Source: Pseudobdellovibrionaceae bacterium (GTDB lineage: Bacteria; Bdellovibrionota; Bdellovibrionia; Bdellovibrionales; UBA1609). From it: a stretch of DNA of 40,490 nucleotides. The notes under the pieces were generated by a model. The model did not search any database, was not told where the DNA came from, and was given only the letters and a program-made list of their open reading frames with translations. The position numbers and the translations under genes were made by a program. The stretch is from NCBI GenBank assembly GCA_030591685.1, contig JAUVAX010000020.1:1-40490 (forward strand), written 5' to 3'. Below are positions 8,615 to 18,171 of the stretch, piece by piece; position 1 is the first letter of the stretch; every line of letters starts with the position of its first letter.

Positions 8615-9190
8615 ATGAAGTTGATTGTTGGCCTGGGAAACCCGGGCCAAAAGTATTTAATGACAAGACATAATATTGGCTTTCTGTGCATCGATGCCTT
8701 GGCTCGGTTTTATTCAGCCCCCCCTTTTAAAAAAGAGCACAAATCTGAAATCACAAAAGTGCGTGTCGACGACCATCAAGTTTTACTATGTAAGCCTCAA
8801 ACATTTATGAACCTTTCAGGGGCCCCTGTGCAAAAGGTTTTAAGTTATTATAATATCGAAGTTCAAGACCTATTAGTGATACATGATGATATTGACCAAG
8901 AGTTTGACTCAAAAAAATTTCAGCTTAATCGAGGTCATGGGGGTCATAACGGGATTAGGGATATACATCAAAAATTAGGGTCTAATAACTATGCTCGGTT
9001 AAAAATGGGTGTAGGGCGACCGCCCAATCAAAAAATGGATGTGGCCGACTATGTGTTGCAAAACTTTTCAGACCCACAAATGGATGAATTGAGCCACGTA
9101 TTAAACGACACCTGCGATGCTGTTGAAGAGTTTATAATTAACGGGCTTGAGTCAGCAGCGAATAAACATAATAAAAAAGGAACACCTTAA
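8615..9190 (+). CDS. pth: Peptidyl-tRNA hydrolase
   Basis: Pth releases tRNA from peptidyl-tRNA dropped by stalled ribosomes. The 191-residue protein carries GLGNPGQKYLMTRHNIGF at the N-terminus with the catalytic His at residue 19, the conserved KPQTFMNLSG, IHDDIDQEF (catalytic Asp) and the GGHNGIRDI loop, all in the expected order. A C7 run at 8718-8724 lies in codons for Ala-Pro-Pro and is a possible slippage site. The gene ends directly next to the ychF start, showing tight operon packing. Confidence 0.97.
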   Translation: MKLIVGLGNPGQKYLMTRHNIGFLCIDALARFYSAPPFKKEHKSEITKVRVDDHQVLLCKPQTFMNLSGAPVQKVLSYYNIEVQDLLVIHDDIDQEFDSKKFQLNRGHGGHNGIRDIHQKLGSNNYARLKMGVGRPPNQKMDVADYVLQNFSDPQMDELSHVLNDTCDAVEEFIINGLESAANKHNKKGTP

Positions 9191-10285
9191 ATGGGACTTA
9201 AATGCGGAATTGTAGGGCTACCAAACGTTGGCAAGAGTACACTTTTTAATGCGCTCACAAGTGCAGAGGCTGAAAGTGCAAATTACCCTTTTTGTACTAT
9301 TGACCCAAATGTTGGCATTGTAACTGTCAGCGACCCCAGACAAGACAAAATCACTGAGCACATAAAGCCTCAAAAAGTCATACCCGCAGCCATAGAGTTT
9401 GTAGATATAGCAGGGCTTGTAGAGGGGGCCAGTAAAGGCGAAGGCCTAGGCAATCAATTCTTAGCAAACATTCGTGAGACAGACGCTATTGTGCATGTGG
9501 TGAGGTGTTTTGATGACCCTAACGTGGTTCATGTCAGCGGCAGTATTGACCCTCTACGTGACATAGAGATCATTAACACCGAACTTATGCTTGCGGACTT
9601 AGAGAGTGTCGAAAAGCAGTATAAATCAAAAGAGAAAATGGCTCGTACCTCAAAAGATGTCAACGCACTTGCTGAGGCTGAATTGCTTAAAAAAATACTC
9701 ACCGTTTTAGAGGCGGGGCAGCCTTGTAGAGTTGTAGAACTCACCGAGAGCGAAGAGCCCCTCATGAAGCACCTTCATTTACTCACCTCAAAGCCCGTAC
9801 TTTATGTATGTAATGTGAGTGAAGATGAAAGCCAGAGTAAAGAGTTTGTAAAAAAAGTACAAGCACACGCTAAAGGTGAGAACAACCAAGTGTTGACCAT
9901 TTGTAGCTCTATAGAGGCTGAAATTTCACAACTAGAGGACGACGAAAAACAAGAGTTTTTAGAAAGTTTAGGGTTTAAAGAGCCCGGCCTTGATCGACTC
10001 ATCAGAACTTCATATGACCTCCTTAATTTAGAGACTTATTTTACTGCCGGTGAAAAAGAAGTCCGCGCATGGACCATAAAAAAAGACACCAGAGCCCCTC
10101 AAGCTGCCGGAGTCATACACACTGATTTTGAAAAAGGCTTTATTCGCGCCGAAGTTTACCATTGTACGGACTTATTTGAACTCAAATCAGAACAAGCCAT
10201 TAAAGAGGCCGGCAAACTCCGCTCCGAAGGCAAAGACTACCTCGTTAAAGATGGCGACGTTATGCATTTCTTATTCAACGTCTAG
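9191..10285 (+). CDS. ychF: YchF/OLA1 family ribosome-associated GTPase/ATPase
   Basis: This 364-residue protein is a full-length YchF, a P-loop NTPase of the Obg family that binds ribosomes and prefers ATP. The G1 loop GLPNVGKST is at residues 8-16, switch I region at PFCTIDPNVG, G3 DIAGLVEGASKGEGLGNQFL, an NKxD-equivalent in YVCNVSED, and a C-terminal TGS domain with FTAGEKEVRAW and ending FLFNV. A GGA-type site in the end of pth precedes the ATG with no intergenic gap. It is the last gene of the prs operon. Confidence 0.97.
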   Translation: MGLKCGIVGLPNVGKSTLFNALTSAEAESANYPFCTIDPNVGIVTVSDPRQDKITEHIKPQKVIPAAIEFVDIAGLVEGASKGEGLGNQFLANIRETDAIVHVVRCFDDPNVVHVSGSIDPLRDIEIINTELMLADLESVEKQYKSKEKMARTSKDVNALAEAELLKKILTVLEAGQPCRVVELTESEEPLMKHLHLLTSKPVLYVCNVSEDESQSKEFVKKVQAHAKGENNQVLTICSSIEAEISQLEDDEKQEFLESLGFKEPGLDRLIRTSYDLLNLETYFTAGEKEVRAWTIKKDTRAPQAAGVIHTDFEKGFIRAEVYHCTDLFELKSEQAIKEAGKLRSEGKDYLVKDGDVMHFLFNV

Positions 10286-10404
10286 GACACGCTAATTCGG
10301 TTTAAATGACCTCACCTCCCTTTAAATGCAAAGTACTTAATCAGAGGGTGTGCAACTTATTGACAGTTATTGTAATGAGTTTAATCGAGGGAGCTAGGGT
10401 GGAT

Positions 10405-10421
10405 ACCCTTGCTTTAAGGGT
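10405..10421 (+). promoter_or_regulatory. Small inverted repeat in the leader of the 10481 gene
   Basis: ACCCTT, a five-base loop GCTTT, and AAGGGT form a perfect 6-bp hairpin about 60 bases upstream of the ATG. A TTGACA hexamer lies at 10360-10365 but no convincing -10 box is correctly spaced from it. The repeat could be an operator or a leader hairpin; support is weak. Confidence 0.3.
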
Positions 10422-10480
10422 GTATATTTATTAGAGAAAATATTAGATGAAATAGACGTGTTTTTTTGGAGGTTTTTTTT

Positions 10481-11026
10481 ATGAATATTATTGCTCTAAG
10501 CTTAGCCTTTTTATTTGTAACTCCGTTTGCATTTGCTAAAAAAAATAAAGATTGTCTATTAGGCGGTCGAGGTTGGATCTCTTCCCCCAGTCACATGAAC
10601 CCTGATGATAATAGCGTGGATAGAAAGTTTTTATACAAGCCCGCCATGGCTCCTGGGTACGAAAGAGTAGAACTCGATACCTGGCAAGAGTGCTATCAGC
10701 GAGCCATTACTGAGTCTAAAAAGTTTCAGTTTAAGTATAAAGGCGGTGACGGTAACCCCTTTGATAGAATCCAACTTAAAAAGCACCCCAACTACTTAGC
10801 CGCCGTTTATTTTAATTGGGCTTATGGGGGAGGGTGGTTTAGGTATGCAGCGAAAGGCACTATCTCTCGGTACACAGATATATATGATAAATCACCTAAA
10901 AAAGGCAACAGGGCCCGTTACAGTGATGGGGAACATTGGGATTTTCGTTTTGATGGGCAGTTTTATTTTATGGATAAAATAGAAACAGAACCTTATGGGC
11001 CCCCACCTGAAGAGTTACTTAATTAA
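10481..11026 (+). CDS. Secreted protein of unknown function
   Basis: I chose ATG 10481 because GGAGG at 10468-10472 lies eight bases upstream; an earlier in-frame TTG would lie before that site. The 181-residue product has a clear signal peptide (LSLAFLFVTPFAFA, probable cut before KKNKD). The mature part is rich in Tyr, Trp, Phe and Lys with the motifs NWAYGGGWFRYA and GEHWDFRFDGQFYFMD. I recognise no domain. It overlaps the convergent downstream gene by eight bases. Export is well supported; function is unknown. Confidence 0.7.
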   Translation: MNIIALSLAFLFVTPFAFAKKNKDCLLGGRGWISSPSHMNPDDNSVDRKFLYKPAMAPGYERVELDTWQECYQRAITESKKFQFKYKGGDGNPFDRIQLKKHPNYLAAVYFNWAYGGGWFRYAAKGTISRYTDIYDKSPKKGNRARYSDGEHWDFRFDGQFYFMDKIETEPYGPPPEELLN

Positions 11027-11444
11027 TAGAAAGAGAATTTTGAGACTTTTCAATATCTAGTGCAATAGCACTTAGGGCCTTTCTTTCGTCAGGACTCATG
11101 AGGTTGGCAAAAGCTGTAGGGTTACTTTTTGCCTCAGAGAGTATTTGAGTTAACTTCGTAATATCGCCACCGTTTTTTTGAACAATTCTTTGTAGTATTT
11201 TACTTGTAAGTTGGTAGATCTTTTCGTAATTAGCCTCGTTTATGGCGAGGCTTTTTGCTGAAGAGTCAGCACTCTTGGCACTGCTCCCTAAGGACTCAAT
11301 AGCTTGGCTTCGAGCCGCAGGGTTAGTGAGCATACTGAGTGTTTGCTCTAACGCTATTTGCTCACTAGAGCTCAACTCAGCAGAGTAGCCCATGCTCGGG
11401 GGTAAAAATAAAACTATTAGTATACTGAGGCTAAACTTAAACAT
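11019..11444 (-). CDS. Small exported helical protein, unknown function
   Basis: The 141-residue product has a signal peptide (FSLSILIVLFLPPSMGYSA) and a mature part of about 118 residues that is almost entirely predicted helix, rich in Ser, Ala and Leu with few aromatics. There are no cysteines, so it is not a lipoprotein. No family is recognised. It overlaps the convergent upstream-strand gene by eight bases at the 3' ends. The stop-to-start distance to oppC (70 bases) and opposite promoter position do not link it firmly to the opp cluster. Confidence 0.6.
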   Translation of the reverse strand: MFKFSLSILIVLFLPPSMGYSAELSSSEQIALEQTLSMLTNPAARSQAIESLGSSAKSADSSAKSLAINEANYEKIYQLTSKILQRIVQKNGGDITKLTQILSEAKSNPTAFANLMSPDERKALSAIALDIEKSQNSLSIN

Positions 11445-11513
11445 AGTTCAGTCTAGGTAGGTTCGATAAAAAAGGACAGTCAAAGTCTCAATTTAATACA
11501 CATTTAAAAAATA

Positions 11514-12413
11514 TTATTTTTTCATTTTTGGGTCAAAGGCATCACGTAAACCGTCGCCAAATAAGTTAAAAGATAAAATCACAACAGACAGGATAATTGA
11601 GGGCGAAATAATAAGATGCGGGTAGGTTCTTAGAGACCTCCAACCATCACTAGCTAAAACACCCCAAGATGAAAAGGGCGGTTGTAGCCCTAGGCCAATA
11701 AAACTTAATATAGACTCATAGAGTATATTTGAAGGGATTTGAAAGGTGAGCAAAACAATAATAGGCCCTAAAATATTAGGAAAGATATGCTTAGCTACAA
11801 TCCACCAACCACGAGCACCCATGGCTTGAGCGGCCTCAACGTAAACCATTTCACGGATTTGTAAAACTTGACCTCGCACCATACGAGCTAGGGTGACCCA
11901 ACCCACAATACTCAGGGCTAAAAGTATCCCTGTCAGGGCTTTAAGCTCTGGGTTATCAAAAAGGTCTAATGAATCAAAAATAACTTTTACGATAATTAAA
12001 AGCACCAGGGACGGGATGGCGTAGAGTATGTCAATAAAGCGCATCATATAGGCGTCTAACGTGCCCCCCACCCATCCTGAGATAGCGCCGTATAAAGCAC
12101 CAAAAATAAGTGACAGAATGGCTGTAATAATGCCCACTGCCATTGACATTCGGGAGCCAAATATAATACGTGAGAGCATGTCTCGACCTAAGCTATCTGT
12201 GCCGAGCAAGTAATCACCACCAGGTGGGGCTAAAATATGATCCATATTTTGAGTTTCAAAAGAGTAAGGGGCCAGCTGTCTTGCAAAAAGTGCGATGAGG
12301 CACACAATAATAATAATTGAAAGAGAGACCATAGAGGCCTTATTTTTTTTTAGTCTCGAAAACCCCTCAGACCATAAACTCTTTGCATGCATGCTGTTAT
12401 CAATAGAGCTCAC
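11514..12413 (-). CDS. oppC: Oligopeptide ABC transporter permease OppC
   Basis: This 299-residue inner-membrane permease forms the peptide channel together with OppB. It has the OppC N-terminal domain (GFSRLKKNKASMVSLSIII), the LLGTDSLGRDMLSRIIFGSR motif, about six membrane helices, and the EAA loop (EAAQAMGARGWWIVAKHIFP) that contacts the ATPases. It overlaps oppB by four bases (ATGA type), so the subunits are translationally coupled. No OppD or OppF ATPase is found here; ATPases encoded elsewhere must energise the system. Confidence 0.93.
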   Translation of the reverse strand: MSSIDNSMHAKSLWSEGFSRLKKNKASMVSLSIIIIVCLIALFARQLAPYSFETQNMDHILAPPGGDYLLGTDSLGRDMLSRIIFGSRMSMAVGIITAILSLIFGALYGAISGWVGGTLDAYMMRFIDILYAIPSLVLLIIVKVIFDSLDLFDNPELKALTGILLALSIVGWVTLARMVRGQVLQIREMVYVEAAQAMGARGWWIVAKHIFPNILGPIIVLLTFQIPSNILYESILSFIGLGLQPPFSSWGVLASDGWRSLRTYPHLIISPSIILSVVILSFNLFGDGLRDAFDPKMKK

Positions 12414-13525
12414 GATAGTTTTATCCTTGGGTCAAAAAATGAGTACAGCAAATCAACCAGTAAATTTGTTAACACTAAAACGGCTGAAAATAATAATGTA
12501 AGCCCTAGAATAAGTGGGTAATCCCTGTTTGTAACACTTTGTATAAGGTGCTTACCCATGCCGGGGACAGCAAAAATCAATTCGGTTATAAAAGACCCCG
12601 TCAAGACCCCTGACACAAGTGGGCCCGAAAAGGTGAGGACAGGTATTAGTGAGTTTTTTAAAACATGTTTAAATAAAATCACACGTTCAGGTAAACCTTT
12701 AGAGCGTGCTGTTCGGATATAGTCCGAATTAATAACCTCTAAAACACTAGCTCTTGTTAAGCGCGCAATAATGGCCGCAGGCCTTATACCGAGGACTAAC
12801 ATAGGCATTATGTAGTACTCAGGGCCATCCCAAAGTGCCGGGGGGAGCCAATTTAACTGCACACTAAAGATTAATATTAAAATCGCGGCCACTAAAAAAC
12901 TAGGTAAAGTCACACCACTAATGGCAATAGTCATAATGGTATTGTCAGCCCATGAGTTATGCTTTGAGGCCGCAAAGACCCCAGCAGGTATGCCAAATAA
13001 ATAGCAAATTAACAGGGCATAGATACCCAGCTGTAAAGTATTGGGCAGGGTTTCTGAGATAATATCTGTGACCGAACGGCCAATATACTTATATGAATCC
13101 CCTAGGTCCCCTTGCGCAATTCCAGACAGGTAATGCCAGTACTGTACAAGTACTGGTTTGTCGAGATGGTACTTGGCCTCGATATTGGCAATCACCTCTG
13201 GCGGCAGGGCCTTGTCCTGGTCAAACGGGCCCCCAGGTAATAGCCTTAGTAAGGTAAACGTAATTGTGGCAATAACGAGTAAAGTAATAAAGGCCCCAAA
13301 AACTCTTTTGATCACATAAACAGTCATATGTTGTTGAAAGGTGTAGGTGATAAAAAAAGCTATAGAAAAAACAATGTTAGCAATAATAAGTTGTGGCGAT
13401 ACCACATACCCTATAAAGCTCATCACTACAGAGCTGATAAGTATTAAAAACGAGGACCAACCCGTGAACTTTATAACCCACTGGATCCACTGTCGCTGAT
13501 TGGCGTCTTTAAATAACTTGAACAA
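12410..13525 (-). CDS. oppB: Oligopeptide ABC transporter permease OppB, N-terminally extended
   Basis: The 371-residue protein contains a complete OppB-type permease from about residue 67 (MTVYVIKRVFGAFITLLVI), with TFTLLRLLPGGPFD, LPPEVIANIEAKYHLDKP, and the EAA loop ARSKGLPERVILFKHVLKN. Before it are about 66 extra residues with two further hydrophobic segments (residues 23-41 and 46-62). The TTG start at 13525 is favoured because AGGAG lies five bases upstream, while the internal ATG at 13327 has no such site. The extension is unlike the usual ~306-residue family member. It is 18 bases from oppA. Confidence 0.9.
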   Translation of the reverse strand: MFKLFKDANQRQWIQWVIKFTGWSSFLILISSVVMSFIGYVVSPQLIIANIVFSIAFFITYTFQQHMTVYVIKRVFGAFITLLVIATITFTLLRLLPGGPFDQDKALPPEVIANIEAKYHLDKPVLVQYWHYLSGIAQGDLGDSYKYIGRSVTDIISETLPNTLQLGIYALLICYLFGIPAGVFAASKHNSWADNTIMTIAISGVTLPSFLVAAILILIFSVQLNWLPPALWDGPEYYIMPMLVLGIRPAAIIARLTRASVLEVINSDYIRTARSKGLPERVILFKHVLKNSLIPVLTFSGPLVSGVLTGSFITELIFAVPGMGKHLIQSVTNRDYPLILGLTLLFSAVLVLTNLLVDLLYSFFDPRIKLS

Positions 13526-13543
13526 AAGAACTCCTAATAAAAA

Positions 13544-15136
13544 CTATTTTACTAATTCTACGTCTTTCCATATAAAATTACTCATCGGGTTCATGGGGTA
13601 ATTTTTAACTCGCTTAGACACCAGTAAATGCTCAACCATTGAGTAAACAGGTAGTACGGGTAAGTCTGTTTCTACAATTATTTTTTGCGCCTTCTTGTAT
13701 AATCTTTTTCGCTCTTTTTTGTCGACGGTTTGAGCGGCATTAATAATTTGGCGGTCAAACTCAGGGTTAACCCAGCCGGTGTGGTTATTATCAGAGGTGG
13801 ATGTGAGCATATTTAAAAAATTATCCGGGTCCGGAAAGTCAGCAAGCCAGCCGAGTCTAAATATATGAGGAGGTTTTGACTTTAAGGTTGAAAGGTAGAC
13901 CTTCCACTCTTCATTTTTAATTTCTACAGTGATGTTTAAATTTCTCTTAAGCTGTGCTTGCACGTTTTCAGCAATACGTTGATGGTTTTCATTTGTATTA
14001 AAGCCGTAAAATATAGTCGGAAATTTAGAGCGGTCCTTAAACCCCGCCTCATCAAGCAGCCGGTTAGCTGTTTTGATGTTAAAATCAACTCCTAGTTTTT
14101 TTTCAAAACCAAACATACCAACTGGGATCCAGCCCTTAATAGGCACATGGCCCGCATTAAGCATTTTTGTAATCTCTTGTCGGTCTATAGCCATTGAAAT
14201 AGCTTTTCGCACCTTTAAGTTGTCAAAAGGGGCTCGTTTTACATTATACCCCAGGTAGTAGATGCCTAGTATGCCGTGGCTATGGTACTCGGGCTTTTTT
14301 CTAAGGTGAGGGAGGTCAATGGCCGGGAGGTCCTTAATGGCGTCTATTTTTCCGGCATCAAATAAATTTAGTACTGTGGACTTTTCATTTATAATATAAC
14401 CCAGTACGTACTTTGTTTTTGTAGGGGTACCATAATAGTTTGGGCTTCTCTCAAGGACCATGGCTTTATCGTGATCCCATATTTTTAATTTAAACGCCCC
14501 CAGGGTGACGATGTTTTTAGGGTCAGTCCAGTTGTCGCCAAATTTATTAATAATATCTAATCGTGCCGGAAAGGTGCTCGTGTGGGAAAGAAGGTAGGGG
14601 AAAAAGCTCATCGGCTGCTCTAAAGTAACAATAAGATCGCCCGCGCCATTGATCTTTAGACCTAATTTTTTAGGATCTTTAATTTTGCCCTCGTTAAAGG
14701 CTTTAGCATTTTTAATGCCATACATAAAGTAAGCATACTCAGATGCAGTTTTAGGGGTGAGGAGCCTTTGCCAAGCATCTATAAAGTGTTGAGCGGTTAA
14801 CTCAACGCCATCGCTCCACTGAACGCCTTTTCTTATTTTAAAAGTCCAAACACGTGCATCTTTGCTAGCGCTCCAAGATAAACCTAATGCGGGTTTAAGT
14901 GAGAGCTCGGGGTCGTTGAGGTTATAGGCCACCATGCCCTCCATAATATTATAAACAATACTTGAAGAGGTGGTGTCAGTGGCCTTCATCCAGTCAAGTG
15001 TTGGGGGTTCGGTGTCTAAACTAACTCGGAGTGTTTCGCTAATTTTTAAACCATACTCGCTGGATTGCTTTTTAGTACAACCAGAAAAAACAACGACAAA
15101 TAATAAGGCCAAAATGAGGCTATTAATTAATTTCAT
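13544..15136 (-). CDS. oppA: Oligopeptide-binding lipoprotein OppA
   Basis: This 530-residue periplasmic solute-binding protein (SBP_bac_5 family) delivers peptides to OppBC. The signal peptide ends in the lipobox VVFSGC, so it is membrane-anchored. Family features include SLDTEPPTLDWMKATDT near the mature start, RVWTFKIRKGVQWSDG, GYNVKRAPFDNLKVRKAISM, and a C-terminal RLGWLADFPDPDNFL. AGGGGAG precedes the ATG by several bases. It is the first gene of oppABC. Peptide uptake suits a peptide-consuming lifestyle, but recycling of murein peptides is equally possible. Confidence 0.94.
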   Translation of the reverse strand: MKLINSLILALLFVVVFSGCTKKQSSEYGLKISETLRVSLDTEPPTLDWMKATDTTSSSIVYNIMEGMVAYNLNDPELSLKPALGLSWSASKDARVWTFKIRKGVQWSDGVELTAQHFIDAWQRLLTPKTASEYAYFMYGIKNAKAFNEGKIKDPKKLGLKINGAGDLIVTLEQPMSFFPYLLSHTSTFPARLDIINKFGDNWTDPKNIVTLGAFKLKIWDHDKAMVLERSPNYYGTPTKTKYVLGYIINEKSTVLNLFDAGKIDAIKDLPAIDLPHLRKKPEYHSHGILGIYYLGYNVKRAPFDNLKVRKAISMAIDRQEITKMLNAGHVPIKGWIPVGMFGFEKKLGVDFNIKTANRLLDEAGFKDRSKFPTIFYGFNTNENHQRIAENVQAQLKRNLNITVEIKNEEWKVYLSTLKSKPPHIFRLGWLADFPDPDNFLNMLTSTSDNNHTGWVNPEFDRQIINAAQTVDKKERKRLYKKAQKIIVETDLPVLPVYSMVEHLLVSKRVKNYPMNPMSNFIWKDVELVK

Positions 15137-15393
15137 TAAGTGCTCCCCTATAGTGTTTATTTAATAATGTGTATGTTTAGCAAAACTAGGCTCCACCCAC
15201 AATGCCCACTGGGAGTAACGCAATGCGCACTCTATATTATATGTATCTCTAGTCTTGGGTGTCTTCATAAACGATATAACTCTAAACGCACAATGTAATA
15301 TTAGGGTTCAACGGCTTATTCGCAAGTGCCTGTTCTGAGGTCATAAGGGTTTAATGGGTTAGGGTTGTAAGTAAAATAGCGGGCCGCAAGGAG

Positions 15394-17796
15394 CTAATCT
15401 ATAGAGCCCCAGGACTCTTTGCTAAAGTTTTTATTTTGCGTCTCCACACCAATGGCCTCTGATAGAAAGGTAACAGGGGTGTTGTCTTTTTCATACAAGG
15501 CTTTATAGACGGCAAAGTTTTTAATAACTTTTTTAACATAATTACGTGTTTCTCTGTAGGGGATGTGTTCGATAAACTCATCCATATTCACGCGCCCAAA
15601 GTGATGTAACCACTTATGAACCCTATGAGGGCCGGCGTTGTAGCTTGCGGAGGCTAAGGGGTAAGACCCGCCGAATACTTTTAAAAGTCGCTGAAGGTAC
15701 CGACTCCCCAGTTTAACATTAACTTTAGGGGTATATAAAGTACTGGTCTCAAAATTGGGTTCTCCAAGTAGCTGTGAAACCTGCTGACCTGTTGCGGGCA
15801 TCATCTGCATAAGGCCTCTGGCCCCTACGGGTGAATTTATTTCAGGTCGATAAAAACTCTCTGCACGAATAATGCTCCAAATAAAATTTTGATCCACATT
15901 AAATTTTAAAGAATTACTAACAACATGTGTTTTAAAAACCTTAGGGTAAGCGTGCTCCCATAGGTATTTCCCCTTCTCCATACCATACAGGTTTCGTTTT
16001 TGTGAAAAATAAACTTGGCTAATATAACTAGACCGATGAAAGGCCTTAATCCCATTATAGGCACTTAATAGCGCTTTTTTATAAATTTCTTTTCTAGTCT
16101 TACGCTCAATTTCATATAAACCCCACTTGGCCTCATGGTTAAGGCCTATTCGAATGAGGTCTTTAATTTGCTGAAACTGAAATTTAATTTTTTCATCAGA
16201 GACGCTTTCGATAAAAGCGTTATTAGTGGCCTCAGTGCTGCTCTCGGCCTCTATGAGGTCCTCAAAAAAAGTTTCAGGCTCATCTTCAGCAATGAGACTA
16301 TCATTAAAAACCTCGTCTTCTTCTTTAACAGTACTTGAAGGGGGTAGGGTATTTGTTTCAGGCTCTACATTTTGGTCGCTACTAGGGCCCCTTAAGCTTT
16401 GCCGGGCAATAATTAAATTAGGCTTAATTTTTAATAGCCTTGCTCTTGCGGCTAAATTATAAAAACTAGTAGTATTACCTTTTAGTAAATATGAAAAACT
16501 TCGTTCAGCACTTAGTAAATCCCCTAGGCGCAAATAACTCATAGCTAACCAGTAATTTAACTTATCGTCTGGGATCCGTCGCCAGCGGCGTGAATATCTT
16601 TTTTTATTTTTTTTCATATAATTAATTTCAGAAATAGAGCCTATGTAATCACCCTTGAGATACTTAATCCAACCTAAGTACCAATGGGCGTCCATCGTTA
16701 AGCCAGAGCGCCGATGTTTTTTTACTAAAATATTTAATAAAAATATAGCCCGGTCATAGTCTTGGTTTTGATAGCTTAAAAATGCAGATTTAAACAGAGC
16801 CGCTCGGCCTTTTCTATGGCGAGGTGTTAGCTTATAGGCCTCAAAATAAGCGCCCGAAGCGGCGTTATAATTGCCAACCATGTCACTAACTTTAGCGAGT
16901 AGCATTATGAATTTATAATTTTTTTTATTACTTTTATAGTGAGGCTTTAACCGTTCAAGGGCCTTTTCACCATCGCCCTCGTAGAGGTAGTGGCTGGCAT
17001 ACAAAATATCTCTGTAGTAGGGGCTGACAGTTTCTCGCTGTTTAACCCATGTGTCAATTTCTTGAAGAGCTCTATTATTTAAACCCGCCCAATGGAGTCT
17101 ACGTATCCTTTGTTTTTGATGTTCAAAAGTGGCAATACAGTTTAACTTTCGACCATTCACCATAGCGCCCGAGAGTGAAAGCCCCCAATGATTAACCGAG
17201 GTGTGGGTGGGGTATTTTGAATAGAGTTTTCGAGCCCACAGGCATGCGCGCCAAGATCTCTTTCTCCCAAGCTCTGCTTGTAAAAGCAACCAAGCTACTG
17301 ATGGGTAATTAACATTAGAGCGCCACTGGCTTTCAACTTTTTTTAATTTTCTATAAGCACTTCGGTACTTTTTATTTTTTAAGTCCATCTTTCCTAACTC
17401 AAATCGAGCCGTGTTAACAAAAAATCGTGGGGCTTTTAGATGGACAACTTGTTTAAAGTATTTTTCAGCCTCTTGATGTGAGTTGAGTTTAAGAGATATT
17501 TGCCCTAAATAAAAAAAGGCATACGAGTTAAGGCGACCCTTTTGTGAAACATACTCTCGTAAGTATCCTCGAGCTGAATAAAATTCGTTTTTGTTATACA
17601 AAAACACCCCTAAAGCAAAGAGCCTTAACTGTGAATCGCCTTCGTTAATTTTATCCTTTGGGGTGAGATTAATTGTTGAAACAGATTGAGCCCATTGTTT
17701 TTTTGAAACCTGTTCGCGCACGTCACCCCAATTGACCTGGGCGAGGACCTTTGAAAAACTAAAGAATATAAAAAATATAAAAATAAAAAATTTCAT
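15394..17796 (-). CDS. TPR-containing soluble lytic transglycosylase (Slt family)
   Basis: The 800-residue protein carries a signal peptide (FIFIFFIFFSFSKVLAQ), a long helical TPR-like region (residues ~20-450), an acidic Ser/Glu-rich linker (~455-530), a helical U/L segment and a C-terminal SLT domain. The catalytic Glu is residue 646 in IIRAESFYRP, followed by GARGLMQMMPATG, LGSRYLQRLL and ASYNAGPHRVHKW. It cleaves MurNAc-GlcNAc bonds to give anhydro-muropeptides in the periplasm. The layout resembles Slt70, but it is longer and has an added acidic linker. The gene stands alone between two long gaps. Confidence 0.9.
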   Translation of the reverse strand: MKFFIFIFFIFFSFSKVLAQVNWGDVREQVSKKQWAQSVSTINLTPKDKINEGDSQLRLFALGVFLYNKNEFYSARGYLREYVSQKGRLNSYAFFYLGQISLKLNSHQEAEKYFKQVVHLKAPRFFVNTARFELGKMDLKNKKYRSAYRKLKKVESQWRSNVNYPSVAWLLLQAELGRKRSWRACLWARKLYSKYPTHTSVNHWGLSLSGAMVNGRKLNCIATFEHQKQRIRRLHWAGLNNRALQEIDTWVKQRETVSPYYRDILYASHYLYEGDGEKALERLKPHYKSNKKNYKFIMLLAKVSDMVGNYNAASGAYFEAYKLTPRHRKGRAALFKSAFLSYQNQDYDRAIFLLNILVKKHRRSGLTMDAHWYLGWIKYLKGDYIGSISEINYMKKNKKRYSRRWRRIPDDKLNYWLAMSYLRLGDLLSAERSFSYLLKGNTTSFYNLAARARLLKIKPNLIIARQSLRGPSSDQNVEPETNTLPPSSTVKEEDEVFNDSLIAEDEPETFFEDLIEAESSTEATNNAFIESVSDEKIKFQFQQIKDLIRIGLNHEAKWGLYEIERKTRKEIYKKALLSAYNGIKAFHRSSYISQVYFSQKRNLYGMEKGKYLWEHAYPKVFKTHVVSNSLKFNVDQNFIWSIIRAESFYRPEINSPVGARGLMQMMPATGQQVSQLLGEPNFETSTLYTPKVNVKLGSRYLQRLLKVFGGSYPLASASYNAGPHRVHKWLHHFGRVNMDEFIEHIPYRETRNYVKKVIKNFAVYKALYEKDNTPVTFLSEAIGVETQNKNFSKESWGSID

Positions 17797-18171
17797 CGCT
17801 AATTATTCGGAATATTTAAGTAAAAACAAAACTTAATCCCCACCTTTTGCTGCTTTAAAATTGACGCCCCCTAGACTTAACTCCAGTATTACACAGTTTT
17901 GTTAAAAAACATGTGTAAACGCGAAGTCGCCCCTCCTGAGACTCATAATCGTACTTCATGCACATGGCATTTGCGAAACATTTTAGTGACCTAATGGAGT
18001 GCTTTTAAGTCTAATGCCGATTAATGGTTTTAATAGAGCTTTGCTAGACTTTGTGCGACATTTTTAAGTACTAAGGGTGCCGACCAGAAAAGGCTTAAAG
18101 AGTGAGTAGTAAAAACACTTCATAAAGTGGTCATTAATAATGGCCCCTGTTTTTTTAATGTAATTTAAGAA
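17797..18171. other. Intergenic interval of 375 bp, nothing firm
   Basis: This gap lies between the starts of the transglycosylase gene (left) and the end of the DUF1499 gene (right), both on -. I see no coding sequence, tRNA or strong terminator. CACTT-CATA-AAGTG is a short hairpin near 18117, without a following T-run in either direction. The promoter for the transglycosylase gene must lie here but I could not identify clear hexamers. Confidence 0.4.

Noticed and set aside
8234-8650. 138-codon frame antisense to rplY
   Set aside because: It is fully overlapped by a conserved ribosomal protein gene. The Ala/Ser-rich product mirrors the Ala-rich tail of bL25.
10466-10480. TTG start giving a longer form of the secreted protein
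   Set aside because: It lies before the GGAGG site. ATG 10481 has ideal spacing and begins a normal signal peptide.
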